Shown here piece by piece: positions 27,502 through 36,724 of a stretch of DNA of 64,000 nt (positions are counted from its first letter, which is position 1; each line of letters starts with the position of its first letter). The notes under the pieces were generated by a model, which saw nothing but the letters and a program-made list of their open reading frames with translations, did no database searches and was not told the DNA's origin. This stretch comes from Lutibacter sp. HS1-25 (GTDB lineage: Bacteria > Bacteroidota > Bacteroidia > Flavobacteriales > Flavobacteriaceae): NCBI RefSeq assembly GCF_004121075.1, contig NZ_RHLN01000013.1:17690-81689 (forward strand). The letters run 5' to 3'. A program made the position numbers and the translations under genes.

Positions 27502-28755
27502 ATGGCAATAATTAAACCTTTTAAAGGACTTCGTCCACCTCAAAATAAAGTTAAAGAAGTTGCATGTTTACCTTACGACGTAATGAATTCTGAAGAAGCT
27601 GCAATTATGGCAAAAGATAAACCCGCATCATTATTACGTATAACACGTGCTGAAATTGAATTTGAAAAAGACATTGATGCACACGATGAAAAAGTTTATT
27701 TACATGCACGTAAAAACTTCGAAATTTTTCAAGAAAACGGAACTTTAACACAAGATAGTGAGCCTAAATATTATATTTATGCGCAAACTATGAATGGAAA
27801 AACACAATACGGAATTGTAGGTGCCGCTTCTTGCCAAGATTATTTAGATGGAAACATTAAAAAACACGAACTTACAAGACCTGATAAAGAAGAAGATCGT
27901 AAAGTGCTTTCTCGTATTTTAGAAGCAAACATTGAACCTGTATTTTTTACTTACAGAGCAGTGCCAGAAATTGATGCAATTGTTTCTAACATTGTAACCA
28001 CTAAAAACCCTGAGTACGACTTTTTTGCTGAAGAAGATGGTTTTGGACATCATTTTTGGGTAATTGAAGATGCTGATACAAATAAAACTTTAGAGCAACT
28101 TTTTAAAGAAAAAGTACCTTGTACTTATGTTGCAGATGGGCATCATAGAACTGCTGCTGCTGCAGGAATGGCCGAAGAATTTAGCAAACAAAATCCAAAT
28201 CATACTGGAAATGAAGATTACAACTTTTTTATGGCAGTTCATTTTCCAGACAACCAATTACAAATTATAGATTACAACCGTGTTGTAAAAGATTTAAATG
28301 GTTTAAGTACTGATGCGTTTATTGCTAAAGTTGAAGAAAATTTTACAATTAACCAAGTTTCCGAAGAAATCGTAAAACCAAGTCAATTACATGATTTTTC
28401 TATGTATTTAAATGGAAAATGGTACGGACTTACTGCAAAAGAGGGCACTTTTAACGACAATGATCCTATTGGTAGCCTTGACGTTAGCGTTTTATCTAAA
28501 TGTATTTTAGAGCCTGTTTTAGATATCAAAGATTTAAGAACTTCAACAAGAATTGATTTTGTTGGTGGTATTCGTGGCTTAGGAGAATTATCTAAAAGAG
28601 TAAATAGTGGTGAAATGGCTGTTGCATTTGCTTTATTCCCTGTAAGTATGGATCAATTAATGAACATTGCCGATACTGGAAATATTATGCCTCCAAAAGT
28701 AACCTGGTTCGAACCTAAATTACGTTCTGGACTGGTAATTAATAAATTAAAATAG
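27502..28755 (+). CDS. DUF1015 family protein (serine cluster)
   Basis: 417 residues. The family opening IIKPFKGLRPPQNKVKEVACLPYDVMNSEEA and the motif TYVADGHHRTAAA (about 208-220) are diagnostic for DUF1015. The domain is related to HipA-type or nuclease-like folds by some reports, but no catalytic role is established; cytoplasmic. In many bacteria it sits next to serA/serC, as here, suggesting a link to serine metabolism. It starts after the serCA terminator, so it has its own promoter or depends on readthrough. Confidence 0.9.
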   Translation: MAIIKPFKGLRPPQNKVKEVACLPYDVMNSEEAAIMAKDKPASLLRITRAEIEFEKDIDAHDEKVYLHARKNFEIFQENGTLTQDSEPKYYIYAQTMNGKTQYGIVGAASCQDYLDGNIKKHELTRPDKEEDRKVLSRILEANIEPVFFTYRAVPEIDAIVSNIVTTKNPEYDFFAEEDGFGHHFWVIEDADTNKTLEQLFKEKVPCTYVADGHHRTAAAAGMAEEFSKQNPNHTGNEDYNFFMAVHFPDNQLQIIDYNRVVKDLNGLSTDAFIAKVEENFTINQVSEEIVKPSQLHDFSMYLNGKWYGLTAKEGTFNDNDPIGSLDVSVLSKCILEPVLDIKDLRTSTRIDFVGGIRGLGELSKRVNSGEMAVAFALFPVSMDQLMNIADTGNIMPPKVTWFEPKLRSGLVINKLK

Positions 28756-28761
28756 TAGTTT

Positions 28762-29430
28762 GTGTCTATAAAAAACAACCTACATAGCATTTTACAATCA
28801 TTTCCTGATAACGTTCAGTTAGTTGCTGTTTCAAAAACAAAACCTGCAAGTGATGTTCTTGAAGCTTACAATGCCGGACAACGCATTTTTGGCGAAAATA
28901 AAATTCAGGAAATGGTTGAAAAATACGAGCAACTTCCAAAAGATATCCAATGGCATATGATTGGACATTTACAAAGCAATAAGGTAAAATACATGGCTGG
29001 TTTTGTAAATTTAATTCATGGGGTTGATAGTTTTAAAACATTGAAAGAAATTAACAAACAAGGCCTTAAAAACAACCGAATTATCAATTGTTTGTTGCAA
29101 CTTAAAATTGCAAAAGAAGATACCAAATTTGGCTTTTCATTTACAGAAGTAGATCAACTTTTAGAATCAACAGCATTTGAAAGCTTGAAAAATATTCAAA
29201 TTCTGGGTTTTATGGGAATGGCTACTTTTACAAATGATGAAAATATAGTACGTGAAGAATTTAGATCATTGAAAAATTATTTTGAAGCTTCAAAAAAATA
29301 CAGTTCTTTCAATTTCAATCCTACACAACTATCTATGGGTATGAGCGACGATTATAAAATTGCAATTGAAGAAGGAAGTACCATGATTAGAATAGGAAGT
29401 GCTATATTTGGAAATAGAAATTATATATAA
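28762..29430 (+). CDS. YggS family pyridoxal-phosphate-binding protein
   Basis: 222 residues, GTG start 6 nt after the previous stop. PLP-binding signature VQLVAVSKTKPASDVLEAYNAGQRIFGENKIQEMVEK (Lys in AVSKTKP, near residue 26), the substrate loop IQWHMIGHLQSNKVKYM, and the C-terminal STMIRIGSAIFGNRN. PLP homeostasis protein, structurally like the N-terminal barrel of alanine racemase, without known catalytic activity. Adjacent to the exonuclease gene, whose TTG start follows its stop directly. Confidence 0.92.
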   Translation: MSIKNNLHSILQSFPDNVQLVAVSKTKPASDVLEAYNAGQRIFGENKIQEMVEKYEQLPKDIQWHMIGHLQSNKVKYMAGFVNLIHGVDSFKTLKEINKQGLKNNRIINCLLQLKIAKEDTKFGFSFTEVDQLLESTAFESLKNIQILGFMGMATFTNDENIVREEFRSLKNYFEASKKYSSFNFNPTQLSMGMSDDYKIAIEEGSTMIRIGSAIFGNRNYI

Positions 29431-30510
29431 TTGTACGCAATACTTGACATAGAGACTACCGGAGGTAAATTCAACGAAGAAGGAATTACAGAAATCGCCA
29501 TCTATAAATTTGATGGTCATGAAATTGTAGATCAGTTTATTAGTTTGGTAAATCCCGAAAAAGACATTCAACCTTTTGTTATTAATTTAACTGGTATTAA
29601 CAATGAAATGGTTAAAAATGCACCAAAATTTCACGAAGTTGCAAAACGAATTGTTGAAATTACAACAGATTGCGTTTTAGTTGCTCACAATGCCGATTTT
29701 GACAATCGTATTTTAACAACAGAGTTTAGAAGACTTGGTTACAATTATGATCGCAAAACACTTTGTACTGTTGAATTAAGTAAAACATTGATTCCAGAAC
29801 TTCCTTCTTATAAATTGGGTAATTTATGTAAATCATTAGGCATCCCAATTTCTAGTCGTCACCGTGCTGATGGTGATGCCATTGCAACAGTACTATTGTT
29901 TAAATTATTGTTAGCTAAAGACATTCACAAAAATATTATAAAAGAAGCTGTAATTACAGAAAATCCAAGAAAATTAGCTTCTAAATTATTGACTATTCTT
30001 GACGAATTGCCGTCTAAAACAGGATTGTTTTATGTTCATAATTGTACTACACAAATAATGTACATTGGCAAAGGCAAAAACATTAGAAAAGCTGTAAATC
30101 AATTGTTTTTACGTGCATCAAAAAAAGCGCAAACAATTCAAAAAAATGTTGTTTCCGTGACTTATGAAGAAACTGGTAATGAGCTAATTGCGCAATTAAA
30201 ATTTAACGAAGAAATAAAAACAAACAAACCAAAATATAATTTTATTGCCAAAGTTAAAGAGGAACCTATTGAATTTAGCAACGATAATTTATTAATCATT
30301 GACAGAGGTAGAACCATAGGTGAAAAATCAGTTATATTAATTGAAAATAACGAATTTAAAGGTTATTGCTACACCGATTTTGGTTACCAATTAAGTCACT
30401 TAGAAATACTTAGAAAACTTATCTCTCCAATGGATAATTCTATTTCAAACAGAAATATCATTAAAAAATACCTTCAAAAAAACAACATTGAAAAAATAAT
30501 AAGGTTTTAA
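29431..30510 (+). CDS. DnaQ-type 3'-5' exonuclease fused to a GIY-YIG domain
   Basis: 359 residues; TTG start immediately after the YggS stop, giving MYAILDIETTGG. The N-terminal exonuclease domain (about 1-165) shows Exo I DIETTG, Exo II VAHNADFDNRIL and Exo III HRADGDAIAT, all catalytic acids present. After it comes a GIY-YIG-like segment LFYVHNCTTQIMYIGKGKNIRKAV (about 192-215), then an unassigned tail ending about 150 residues later. The GIY-YIG catalytic Arg and Glu were not verified. Related to bacterial epsilon-like proteins of UvrC/DinG style; probably a repair nuclease, not the replicative proofreader. Confidence 0.85.
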   Translation: MYAILDIETTGGKFNEEGITEIAIYKFDGHEIVDQFISLVNPEKDIQPFVINLTGINNEMVKNAPKFHEVAKRIVEITTDCVLVAHNADFDNRILTTEFRRLGYNYDRKTLCTVELSKTLIPELPSYKLGNLCKSLGIPISSRHRADGDAIATVLLFKLLLAKDIHKNIIKEAVITENPRKLASKLLTILDELPSKTGLFYVHNCTTQIMYIGKGKNIRKAVNQLFLRASKKAQTIQKNVVSVTYEETGNELIAQLKFNEEIKTNKPKYNFIAKVKEEPIEFSNDNLLIIDRGRTIGEKSVILIENNEFKGYCYTDFGYQLSHLEILRKLISPMDNSISNRNIIKKYLQKNNIEKIIRF

Positions 30511-30556
30511 TTATTTAAAAGCTTTAACTTAGTATTTCATTTAGTGATTCTTAATT

Positions 30557-31384
30557 TTGATTGAACAAAAAAATAACAAACAGGTAAATTGGAAATCGAG
30601 ACTTCATGATATTATTTATGAAGCCGACACCAAAGAGGGTAAATTATTTGATATCATTCTAATTATCACCATTATAATTAGTATTGTATTGGTAATGCTT
30701 GAAAGTGTGAGCAGTATTGACCAAAAATACCACAACATTTTAAATATTTCTGAATGGATTATCACCATTTTATTTACTATTGAATACATTGCCCGCATTA
30801 TTTGTATTAAAAAACCAACCTCCTACATATTTAGTTTTTATGGAATTATTGATTTTTTAGCGACCATTCCAAAATACATTTCATTAATTTTTGTGGGTAC
30901 ACACGCCTTAATTGCACTCCGTGCTTTGCGCTTGTTAAGGGTTTTTCGAATTTTAAAATTAGCACGCTATATGGGTGCTTCTATCAATTTGGTTGCAGCA
31001 CTTAAAGCCAGCCGAATTAAAATATTTGTCTTTCTATTTGCCATTATAGTACTTACCATTATTTTAGGAACTATTATGTATTTGGTTGAAGGACCACAAA
31101 ATGGATTTACCAGCATTCCGTACAGTATGTACTGGGCAATTGTAACCTTAACTACGGTTGGTTATGGTGATATTTCTCCGCACACACCATTTGGTCAGTT
31201 TATTGCAAGTATTGTAATGGTATTGGGTTATGGAATTATTGCGGTTCCTACGGGTATTGTTACTTCCGAGTTAACTAAAGCAGATACAAAAGTTCCTATA
31301 AATACCCAACATTGTACTAATTGTGGTTCAGACAAACATTTAGACAATGCCAAATATTGTAATAATTGTGGCGCAAAATTATAA
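30557..31384 (+). CDS. Voltage-gated potassium channel with C-terminal zinc ribbon
   Basis: 275 residues; TTG start at 30557. Six transmembrane helices: S1-S4 at about 31-50, 65-85, 93-113, 117-135; S5 at about 155-177; pore and S6 at about 190-235. S4 carries Arg122, Arg125, Arg128, Arg131 and Lys134 every third residue, a voltage sensor, and the pore has TTVGYGD (199-205), the K+ filter. After S6 a 20-residue link leads to a zinc-ribbon pair C253xxC256 and C268xxC271. Its last bases are followed at once by miaA (2 nt gap). Confidence 0.9.
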   Translation: MIEQKNNKQVNWKSRLHDIIYEADTKEGKLFDIILIITIIISIVLVMLESVSSIDQKYHNILNISEWIITILFTIEYIARIICIKKPTSYIFSFYGIIDFLATIPKYISLIFVGTHALIALRALRLLRVFRILKLARYMGASINLVAALKASRIKIFVFLFAIIVLTIILGTIMYLVEGPQNGFTSIPYSMYWAIVTLTTVGYGDISPHTPFGQFIASIVMVLGYGIIAVPTGIVTSELTKADTKVPINTQHCTNCGSDKHLDNAKYCNNCGAKL

Positions 31385-31385
31385 T

Positions 31386-32300
31386 ATGAAAAATTATTTA
31401 ATCACAGTTGTAGGTGCTACCGCAATAGGTAAAACAGCTTTAAGCATAAAATTGGCAAATCATTTTAATGCTGAAATTATCTCGTGCGATTCTCGTCAGT
31501 TTTATAAAGAAATGAGTATTGGAACTGCAGTACCTTCTACTGAAGAATTGGCTGCTGCAAAACATCATTTTATTAAAAACCGTTCTATTTTTGAAGATTA
31601 CAGTGTTGGACAATTTGAAAAAGATGCACTTGCTAAATTAGATGCTCTTTTTTCAAAAAACAATGTAGCGATAATGGTTGGCGGTAGTGGCTTGTATGCC
31701 AATGCCGTATTAAATGGTTTAGACTATTTTCCTGATGTTCCTGCGGAAATAAGAGCAAATTTAAATGAAAAATTAACTTCAGAAGGAATCGAAGTTCTTC
31801 AAAATGAATTAAAAGAACTTGATATTGAAAGTTACAACACCATTGAAATTGAAAATCCACATCGTTTAATTAGAGCTTTGGAAATTTGTATTGGTACTGG
31901 TAAAACTTATGCTGAATTTAAAAACAAACCCAAAGCTGCAAGAAATTTTATACCAATAAAAATTGGTCTTACTGCTGATCGCGAAACTATGTACAATCGT
32001 ATCAACAAACGAGTTGATATTATGATTAAAGAAGGTTTGCTAGAAGAAGCCAAAAACTTGTATGAATTTAAAAAACTAAACGCATTACAAACAGTTGGTT
32101 ACCGAGAATTATTCGAGTTTTTTGATGGAAATTGCACCTTAGAATTTGCAATTAATGAAATTAAAAAAAATACAAGAAGATTTGCAAAACGACAAGTAAC
32201 CTGGAATAAAAAAGATACAGAAATATTGTGGTTTGATTTTGAAAAAAACTTCAATATCATTTCAACAGAAATTGAAAAAATAATTCAAAAATCATCTTAA
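31386..32300 (+). CDS. miaA: tRNA dimethylallyltransferase
   Basis: 304 residues from the ATG at 31386. The frame is open from 31347, inside the channel gene, but family similarity begins at MKNYLITVVGATAIGKTALS. It transfers the dimethylallyl group to A37 of tRNAs reading UNN codons. P-loop GATAIGKT at about 9-16, SCDSRQFYKEMSIGTA near 35, VGGSGLYANAVLNGLDYFP near 100, and the anticodon-binding KKNTRRFAKRQVTWNK near the C-terminus. miaE, the hydroxylase acting on the same nucleotide after MiaB, is at 63.1 kb. Confidence 0.95.
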   Translation: MKNYLITVVGATAIGKTALSIKLANHFNAEIISCDSRQFYKEMSIGTAVPSTEELAAAKHHFIKNRSIFEDYSVGQFEKDALAKLDALFSKNNVAIMVGGSGLYANAVLNGLDYFPDVPAEIRANLNEKLTSEGIEVLQNELKELDIESYNTIEIENPHRLIRALEICIGTGKTYAEFKNKPKAARNFIPIKIGLTADRETMYNRINKRVDIMIKEGLLEEAKNLYEFKKLNALQTVGYRELFEFFDGNCTLEFAINEIKKNTRRFAKRQVTWNKKDTEILWFDFEKNFNIISTEIEKIIQKSS

Positions 32301-32408
32301 TTAAATTTTCAATCATCTAATTTAGTAACTTAAGGTATAACAATTGATAGTACTTATATAATAAACCCTTAGTAAATATTTCATTAACCAATTCTAAAAA
32401 ATGAAATT

Positions 32409-32855
32409 ATGAAAACTGCAATAAGTAACAGGTTTAAGCTTCAATTCAGTATATTAACAATCGTGTTTTTAACTACTCTCCTATTTTCTGGCTGTGAATT
32501 ATTTTTAAATGAAGCTGTGGATTGTATTGCTAAAGTAAAACCAAAATTACCCGATAACAATTTGGCAGAAGGAAAATTAGGTATTGAGTATTTTGAAACC
32601 ATAACTGCTTCAGCAACAAACCACGTAAACGATGATGATTTTGCATATTATTTTAATATGATAGGCAGACCTCCACGTGGAATTAACTATGTTTTTGACC
32701 ACCGAAAAATTTATTTTAGTGGCATTCCAACCGAAAAAGGTACTTTTAGTTTTTCTATTGATTTATCTATAGGTGATGGATTGGTTTTTAATGATGATGG
32801 CATTTGCTTTAGCGACGATTCTACTTCAAAAATTTATACCATTATTATAAATTAG
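32409..32855 (+). CDS. Putative lipoprotein, unknown function
   Basis: 148 residues. Signal with a charged start (MKTAISNRFKLQF), hydrophobic core ILTIVFLTTLLF and lipobox LFSGC (Cys at about residue 29), so probably exported and lipidated. The mature part has KLPDNNLAEGKLGIEYFETITAS and GINYVFDHRKIYFSGIPTEKGTFSFSID, reminiscent of Ig-like putative-Ig (He_PIG) beta-sandwich repeats. No catalytic motif. Not recognised further; probably its own unit with the OMP gene 81 bp downstream. Confidence 0.72.
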   Translation: MKTAISNRFKLQFSILTIVFLTTLLFSGCELFLNEAVDCIAKVKPKLPDNNLAEGKLGIEYFETITASATNHVNDDDFAYYFNMIGRPPRGINYVFDHRKIYFSGIPTEKGTFSFSIDLSIGDGLVFNDDGICFSDDSTSKIYTIIIN

Positions 32856-32935
32856 TATCTTAAGGTTTTTAAAACATTTATAAATTGATATCATTGAAAT
32901 TATTACATTTGTTGATAATTAAAAAAACTTTAAAC

Positions 32936-33376
32936 ATGAAAAAATTATTTACATTCTTACTATTCTCTGGTTTATTTGTTGGTGTTTCTAATACAGTAAT
33001 GGCACAAGAAGATTATCAAGCGTTAAATTTGGCTATTTCTTTTGGAAATAACACTAAAATAAAAGCCAATTACGAAATTCCTGTTGCAAAAAATATCACT
33101 GTAGCCCCAGCTGTAATCATTCCTCTAGATTTTGATTATATTGGACTTGGTGTAAAAGCAGATTATTATTTTGATAGTTTAATGAATTTACCAAAACCTT
33201 GGGATATTTGGGCTGGTGTAGATACCAGTTTTAATGTAGGTCAAGACAACGATATTTTTGATATTAATGCGCATGTAGGTGTTGAATATAAATTTAACAG
33301 CACTTGGGGTATTTTAGGCGAATTTGGTGGTGGATCTGCTTCATTTGGAGGAATTGGTGTAGGTATACACTTTTAA
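32936..33376 (+). CDS. Small outer-membrane beta-barrel protein
   Basis: 146 residues from the ATG at 32936; an upstream in-frame TTG (32885) would add 17 residues ahead of a proper signal peptide (MKKLFTFLLFSGLFVGVSNTVMA-Q). The mature part alternates aromatic/hydrophobic and polar residues in about eight strands (ALNLAISFG, KIKANYEIPV, GLGVKADYYF, GVEYKFNSTWGILGEFGGGSASFG, ending GIGVGIHF with a C-terminal aromatic), typical of an 8-stranded barrel. Function unknown. A strong terminator follows 19 nt after the stop. Confidence 0.8.
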   Translation: MKKLFTFLLFSGLFVGVSNTVMAQEDYQALNLAISFGNNTKIKANYEIPVAKNITVAPAVIIPLDFDYIGLGVKADYYFDSLMNLPKPWDIWAGVDTSFNVGQDNDIFDINAHVGVEYKFNSTWGILGEFGGGSASFGGIGVGIHF

Positions 33377-33395
33377 TAAAAAATATTTTATATTG

Positions 33396-33427
33396 AGGCG
33401 CTTTTATTAAGTTAAAAGCGCCTTTTT
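33396..33427 (+). terminator. Intrinsic terminator after the small OMP gene
   Basis: The perfect stem AGGCGCTTTT / AAAAGCGCCT with an 8-nt loop is followed by a T-tract. Confidence 0.85.
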
Positions 33428-33453
33428 ATTTTAACACATTTACAAAATAGACC

Positions 33454-34218
33454 TTGAATAAAACCGAACTCAAAGAATTTTTAGATCAAAAAGTAATTCA
33501 ATATAACAATCCAAATTTTATTGAAAGTGATCCTATTCAAATACCGCATCAGTTTTCAATAAAAGAAGACATTGAAATCGCTGGTTTTTTAACAGCCACA
33601 ATTGCTTGGGGAAACAGAAAAATGATTATCAAAAATGCTTCTAAAATGGTTGAATTGATGGGCAATTCTCCTTATGATTTTGTAATGAACCACAAAGAGC
33701 ATCATTTAGACAATTTTGATAGCTTTGTACACAGAACATTTAATGCTTATGATTTTCAGTATTTTATAAAATCACTTCAACATATTTATAAAAATCATCA
33801 AGGACTTGAAAATGTTTTCAGCAAAAACACTACAAAAACTTCTATACAACCTGCTATCCATAATTTTAAACAACTTTTTTTTGAAATACCACATTTACAG
33901 CGTACTGAAAAACACATCTCAGACCCGCTAAAAGGTTCGGCTGCAAAAAGAATTAATATGTTTTTAAGGTGGATGATTAGAAACGATAAAACAGGGGTTG
34001 ATTTTGGTATTTGGAAAAGTATCTCGCCAAGTATTTTATCTTGTCCGTTAGATGTACACTCTGGAAACGTTGCACGAAAATTAGGTTTATTAACCCGAAA
34101 ACAAAATGATGCTAAAGCGCTAAATGAGTTAGATTTAAACTTAAGAAAAATGGACAAAAACGATCCCGTAAAATATGATTTTGCACTTTTTGGATTGGGT
34201 GTTTTTGAACAGTTTTAA
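33454..34218 (+). CDS. TIGR02757 family protein (DUF2400)
   Basis: 254 residues, TTG start. The family signatures are IAGFLTATIAWGNRKMIIKNASKMVELMG (about 46-74), SDPLKGSAAKRINMFLRWMIRNDKTGVDFGIW and SPSILSCPLDVHSGNVARKLGLLTRKQND, where the conserved LDVHSG loop resembles the helix-hairpin-helix/Asp environment of DNA-glycosylase-type folds. Biochemical function unknown. Monocistronic between two OMP genes. Confidence 0.9.
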   Translation: MNKTELKEFLDQKVIQYNNPNFIESDPIQIPHQFSIKEDIEIAGFLTATIAWGNRKMIIKNASKMVELMGNSPYDFVMNHKEHHLDNFDSFVHRTFNAYDFQYFIKSLQHIYKNHQGLENVFSKNTTKTSIQPAIHNFKQLFFEIPHLQRTEKHISDPLKGSAAKRINMFLRWMIRNDKTGVDFGIWKSISPSILSCPLDVHSGNVARKLGLLTRKQNDAKALNELDLNLRKMDKNDPVKYDFALFGLGVFEQF

Positions 34219-34281
34219 AATTTATTTTAACATTTTATTATGATTTCTAACTTCAAATTATTTTCAAATGAATAATAAGAT

Positions 34282-34303
34282 TATATTTGTGTAGTAACGT
34301 TAC
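34282..34303 (+). promoter_or_regulatory. Promoter and operator-like palindrome, 34325 gene
   Basis: TATATTTG (34282-34289) is followed by the perfect 10-bp palindrome GTAACGTTAC (34294-34303) over the expected transcription start, a place where a repressor could act. Confidence 0.4.
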
Positions 34304-34324
34304 CTAATTTTAAAAAACATTTAA

Positions 34325-35131
34325 ATGAAAAAACTTAAAAAATTTCTATTGATTAGCTTGGTATTAGTGGCTACTACCAATTATGCACAAACAAACAAAT
34401 ACGGTATTCGTGCCGGTGTAGGTATTCCAAATTTAAAAAGTACTGATAACAACATTTACAGTAAAGATTATGAATCTGTTACTGGATTTGATGGTAGCTT
34501 ATTTGCTGATTTTGGTATTACTGAAGAATTTTCTATAAAAGCTGAATTGGGCTTTTTAAGAAAAGGAGGCGAACGCAATGGTTGGCAACCAATACCTGCT
34601 GCTTTATTAGTGGATCCTGCTACTGGTGAGCCTTTACAATTACCTCCAGGAGTAGTTCCTTATGCTACATTTGATAACAAGGCTGTATTTTCTTATATAG
34701 AAATCCCTGTATTGGCTAAATACGAATGGAGTTTAGGTGAAACATGGGGTGTTTATGTAAACGCTGGTCCTTATATTGATTTTATGATCAACCCTAAACA
34801 AAAAACAAAAGGAGAGAGTTCAATTTTCATATACTCTCCAGAAGCTGGTGATTATATTCCGATAACTCCACCTATGTCATTTGAAGCAACAACTGATATT
34901 TCAAAAGACCTTGCTACCATTGATTTTGGTGCTATGTATGGTATTGGAGTTACCGCAGCTATTAGCGAGCACAGTGAATTATTATTTGATGTAAGAGGTT
35001 CTTATGGTTTTTTACCTTTACAAAATGACAAAGACACTTATGGTACAGTTCATATGGGTAGTTTATCTTTTGCTTTAGGTTATGCATATACTTTTCCTAG
35101 TAAAGTTCAAAAAACACCGGTTAAACAATAA
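34325..35131 (+). CDS. Outer-membrane beta-barrel protein (PorT-like fold)
   Basis: 268 residues. Signal peptide MKKLKKFLLISLVLVATTNYAQ. The mature part matches the OMP_b-brl/PorT pattern: YGIRAGVGIPNLKS at the first strand, FDGSLFADFGITEEFSIKAELGFLRKGG, YIEIPVLAKYEWSLGETWGVYVNAGPYIDFMI and the final strand GSLSFALGYAYTF, followed by a short polar tail. Eight or more strands. Probably integral in the outer membrane; ligand or partner unknown. Confidence 0.85.
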   Translation: MKKLKKFLLISLVLVATTNYAQTNKYGIRAGVGIPNLKSTDNNIYSKDYESVTGFDGSLFADFGITEEFSIKAELGFLRKGGERNGWQPIPAALLVDPATGEPLQLPPGVVPYATFDNKAVFSYIEIPVLAKYEWSLGETWGVYVNAGPYIDFMINPKQKTKGESSIFIYSPEAGDYIPITPPMSFEATTDISKDLATIDFGAMYGIGVTAAISEHSELLFDVRGSYGFLPLQNDKDTYGTVHMGSLSFALGYAYTFPSKVQKTPVKQ

Positions 35132-35152
35132 TTTAACTACTTTTTAAAATAT

Positions 35153-35188
35153 AAATCCGCTAAGAAATTGCTCTTAGCGGATTTTTTT
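35153..35188 (+). terminator. Intrinsic terminator after the PorT-like OMP gene
   Basis: The stem AAATCCGCTAAG / CTTAGCGGATTT (12 bp) is followed by eight T, 21 nt after the stop. Confidence 0.9.
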
Positions 35189-35272
35189 TATTGAATTACC
35201 CTAGTCTAAATAATTAGTTAAAGCATTTTTAAACCATTGAATTGATTTAAATAAACATTGAATAAATCATCA

Positions 35273-35310
35273 AAAAAAAACCTTTTAGAAACAAATCTAA
35301 AAGGCTTTTT
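35273..35310 (-). terminator. Intrinsic terminator of the alpha-oxoamine synthase gene
   Basis: The perfect stem CCTTTTAGA / TCTAAAAGG has an A-tract on its left, giving a U-run on the minus-strand transcript about 20 nt after the stop of the gene. Confidence 0.85.
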
Positions 35311-35330
35311 AATTTTTTATAATTTAAATA

Positions 35331-36575
35331 TTACATCATTGAAGCTGCAATACGTTTATAAACACCACCTTCTAATTTTTCACGAATTGCAGAAAAAGAA
35401 GCAATTGTTATTTTTACATCTTCTAAATTGTGAGCTGCTGTAGGAATTAATCTTAATAAAATCAATCCTTTTGGAATTACAGGATACACAACTATTGAAC
35501 AGAATATAGAGTAGTTTTCGCGTAAATCATGAACCATAGCCATTGCTTCAGGAATTTCACCTTCTAAGAAAACCGGAGTAACACAAGTATTAGTTTTACC
35601 AATATTAAATCCATTTTCTTTCAATCCATTTTGAAGTGCATTTACATTTTCCCAAAGTTTGTCTTTTAACTCAGGCATTGTTCTAAGCATATCCAAACGT
35701 TTTAAAGCACCTTTAACCATTGGCATTGGTAAAGATTTTGCAAACATTTGTGAACGCATATTGTACTGTAAATATTGAATAATGTCTTTATCTGCCGCAA
35801 AAAATGCACCAAATCCTGCCATTGATTTTGCAAAAGTAGCAAAGTAAACATCAATACCATCTTGAACACCTTGCTCAAAACCAGCACCTCTACCACCTTC
35901 TCCTAAAGTACCAAAACCGTGCGCATCATCAACTAAAAATCTAAAATTGTATTTTTCTTTTAATGCAACAATTTCTTTTAATTTTCCTTGTTCTCCACGC
36001 ATTCCAAATACACCTTCAGAAATCACTAAAATTCCTCCACCTGTTTCTTCTGCAATTTTTGTAGCTCTTTGAAGATTTTTTTCTAAACTTTCAACATCAT
36101 TGTGTTTGTAAGTAAATCTTTTTCCATGGTGTAATCTAACACCATCAATAATACAAGCGTGAGAATCAACATCATAAACAATTACATCATGTTTTGTAAC
36201 CAAAGCATCAATAGCTGAAACCATACCTTGGTATCCAAAATTTACCAAATAAGCAGCTTCTTTTTCAACAAACTCAGCACATTCACGCTCTAATTGTTCA
36301 TGAAAATTTGTATGCCCAGACATCATTCTAGCACCCATAGGATAAGCCATACCATATTCAGCCGCGGCTTCAGCATCTGCTTTTCTTACTTCTGGATGAT
36401 TTGCCAATCCAAGGTAATCGTTAATACTCCAAGTAATAACTTCCTTACCATTAAATATCATTTTATCAGAAATTTCACCTTCTAATTTTGGAAAAACAAA
36501 ATAGCCTTCCGCTTGTTTAGCCCATTTTCCTAAAGGACCTTTATCTTTTACTATTCTTTCAAATAAATCTTTCAT
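35331..36575 (-). CDS. Alpha-oxoamine synthase, probable cysteate acyltransferase
   Basis: 414 residues of the PLP-dependent BioF/KBL/serine-palmitoyltransferase family, which condense an amino acid with an acyl thioester. Visible: GARMMSGHTNFHEQLE near 82, VDDAHGFGTLGEG (Asp216, His219), and the PLP lysine in FATFAKSMAGFG (Lys250). The N-terminal WSINDYLGLANHPEVRKADAEAAAEYG and SISG-free pattern match the flavobacterial type linked to sulfonolipid (capnine) formation from cysteate rather than to biotin or threonine catabolism. A cysteine-synthase-family gene lies 149 bp upstream on the same strand. Serine palmitoyl transfer remains an alternative. Confidence 0.82.
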   Translation of the reverse strand: MKDLFERIVKDKGPLGKWAKQAEGYFVFPKLEGEISDKMIFNGKEVITWSINDYLGLANHPEVRKADAEAAAEYGMAYPMGARMMSGHTNFHEQLERECAEFVEKEAAYLVNFGYQGMVSAIDALVTKHDVIVYDVDSHACIIDGVRLHHGKRFTYKHNDVESLEKNLQRATKIAEETGGGILVISEGVFGMRGEQGKLKEIVALKEKYNFRFLVDDAHGFGTLGEGGRGAGFEQGVQDGIDVYFATFAKSMAGFGAFFAADKDIIQYLQYNMRSQMFAKSLPMPMVKGALKRLDMLRTMPELKDKLWENVNALQNGLKENGFNIGKTNTCVTPVFLEGEIPEAMAMVHDLRENYSIFCSIVVYPVIPKGLILLRLIPTAAHNLEDVKITIASFSAIREKLEGGVYKRIAASMM

Positions 36576-36668
36576 TATATATTATTTTAAAATATATGTA
36601 TTTGATAACTACACATACAAGGGTGCAAATTACGTGATTTTTTTTTTGCTATCAAATGTAAATTACAC

Positions 36669-36707
36669 AAAAAAAGAGGTTAAAATAAATTTCAACCTCT
36701 TTTTTTT
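36669..36707 (-). terminator. Terminator after the cysteine-synthase-like gene
   Basis: The stem AAGAGGTT(A)AAA / TTTCAACCTCTT is flanked by A- and T-tracts. On the minus strand it ends transcription from the gene at 36725-37762, so the next gene needs its own promoter. Confidence 0.75.
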
Positions 36708-36724
36708 ATTTATTATTTTGATAA

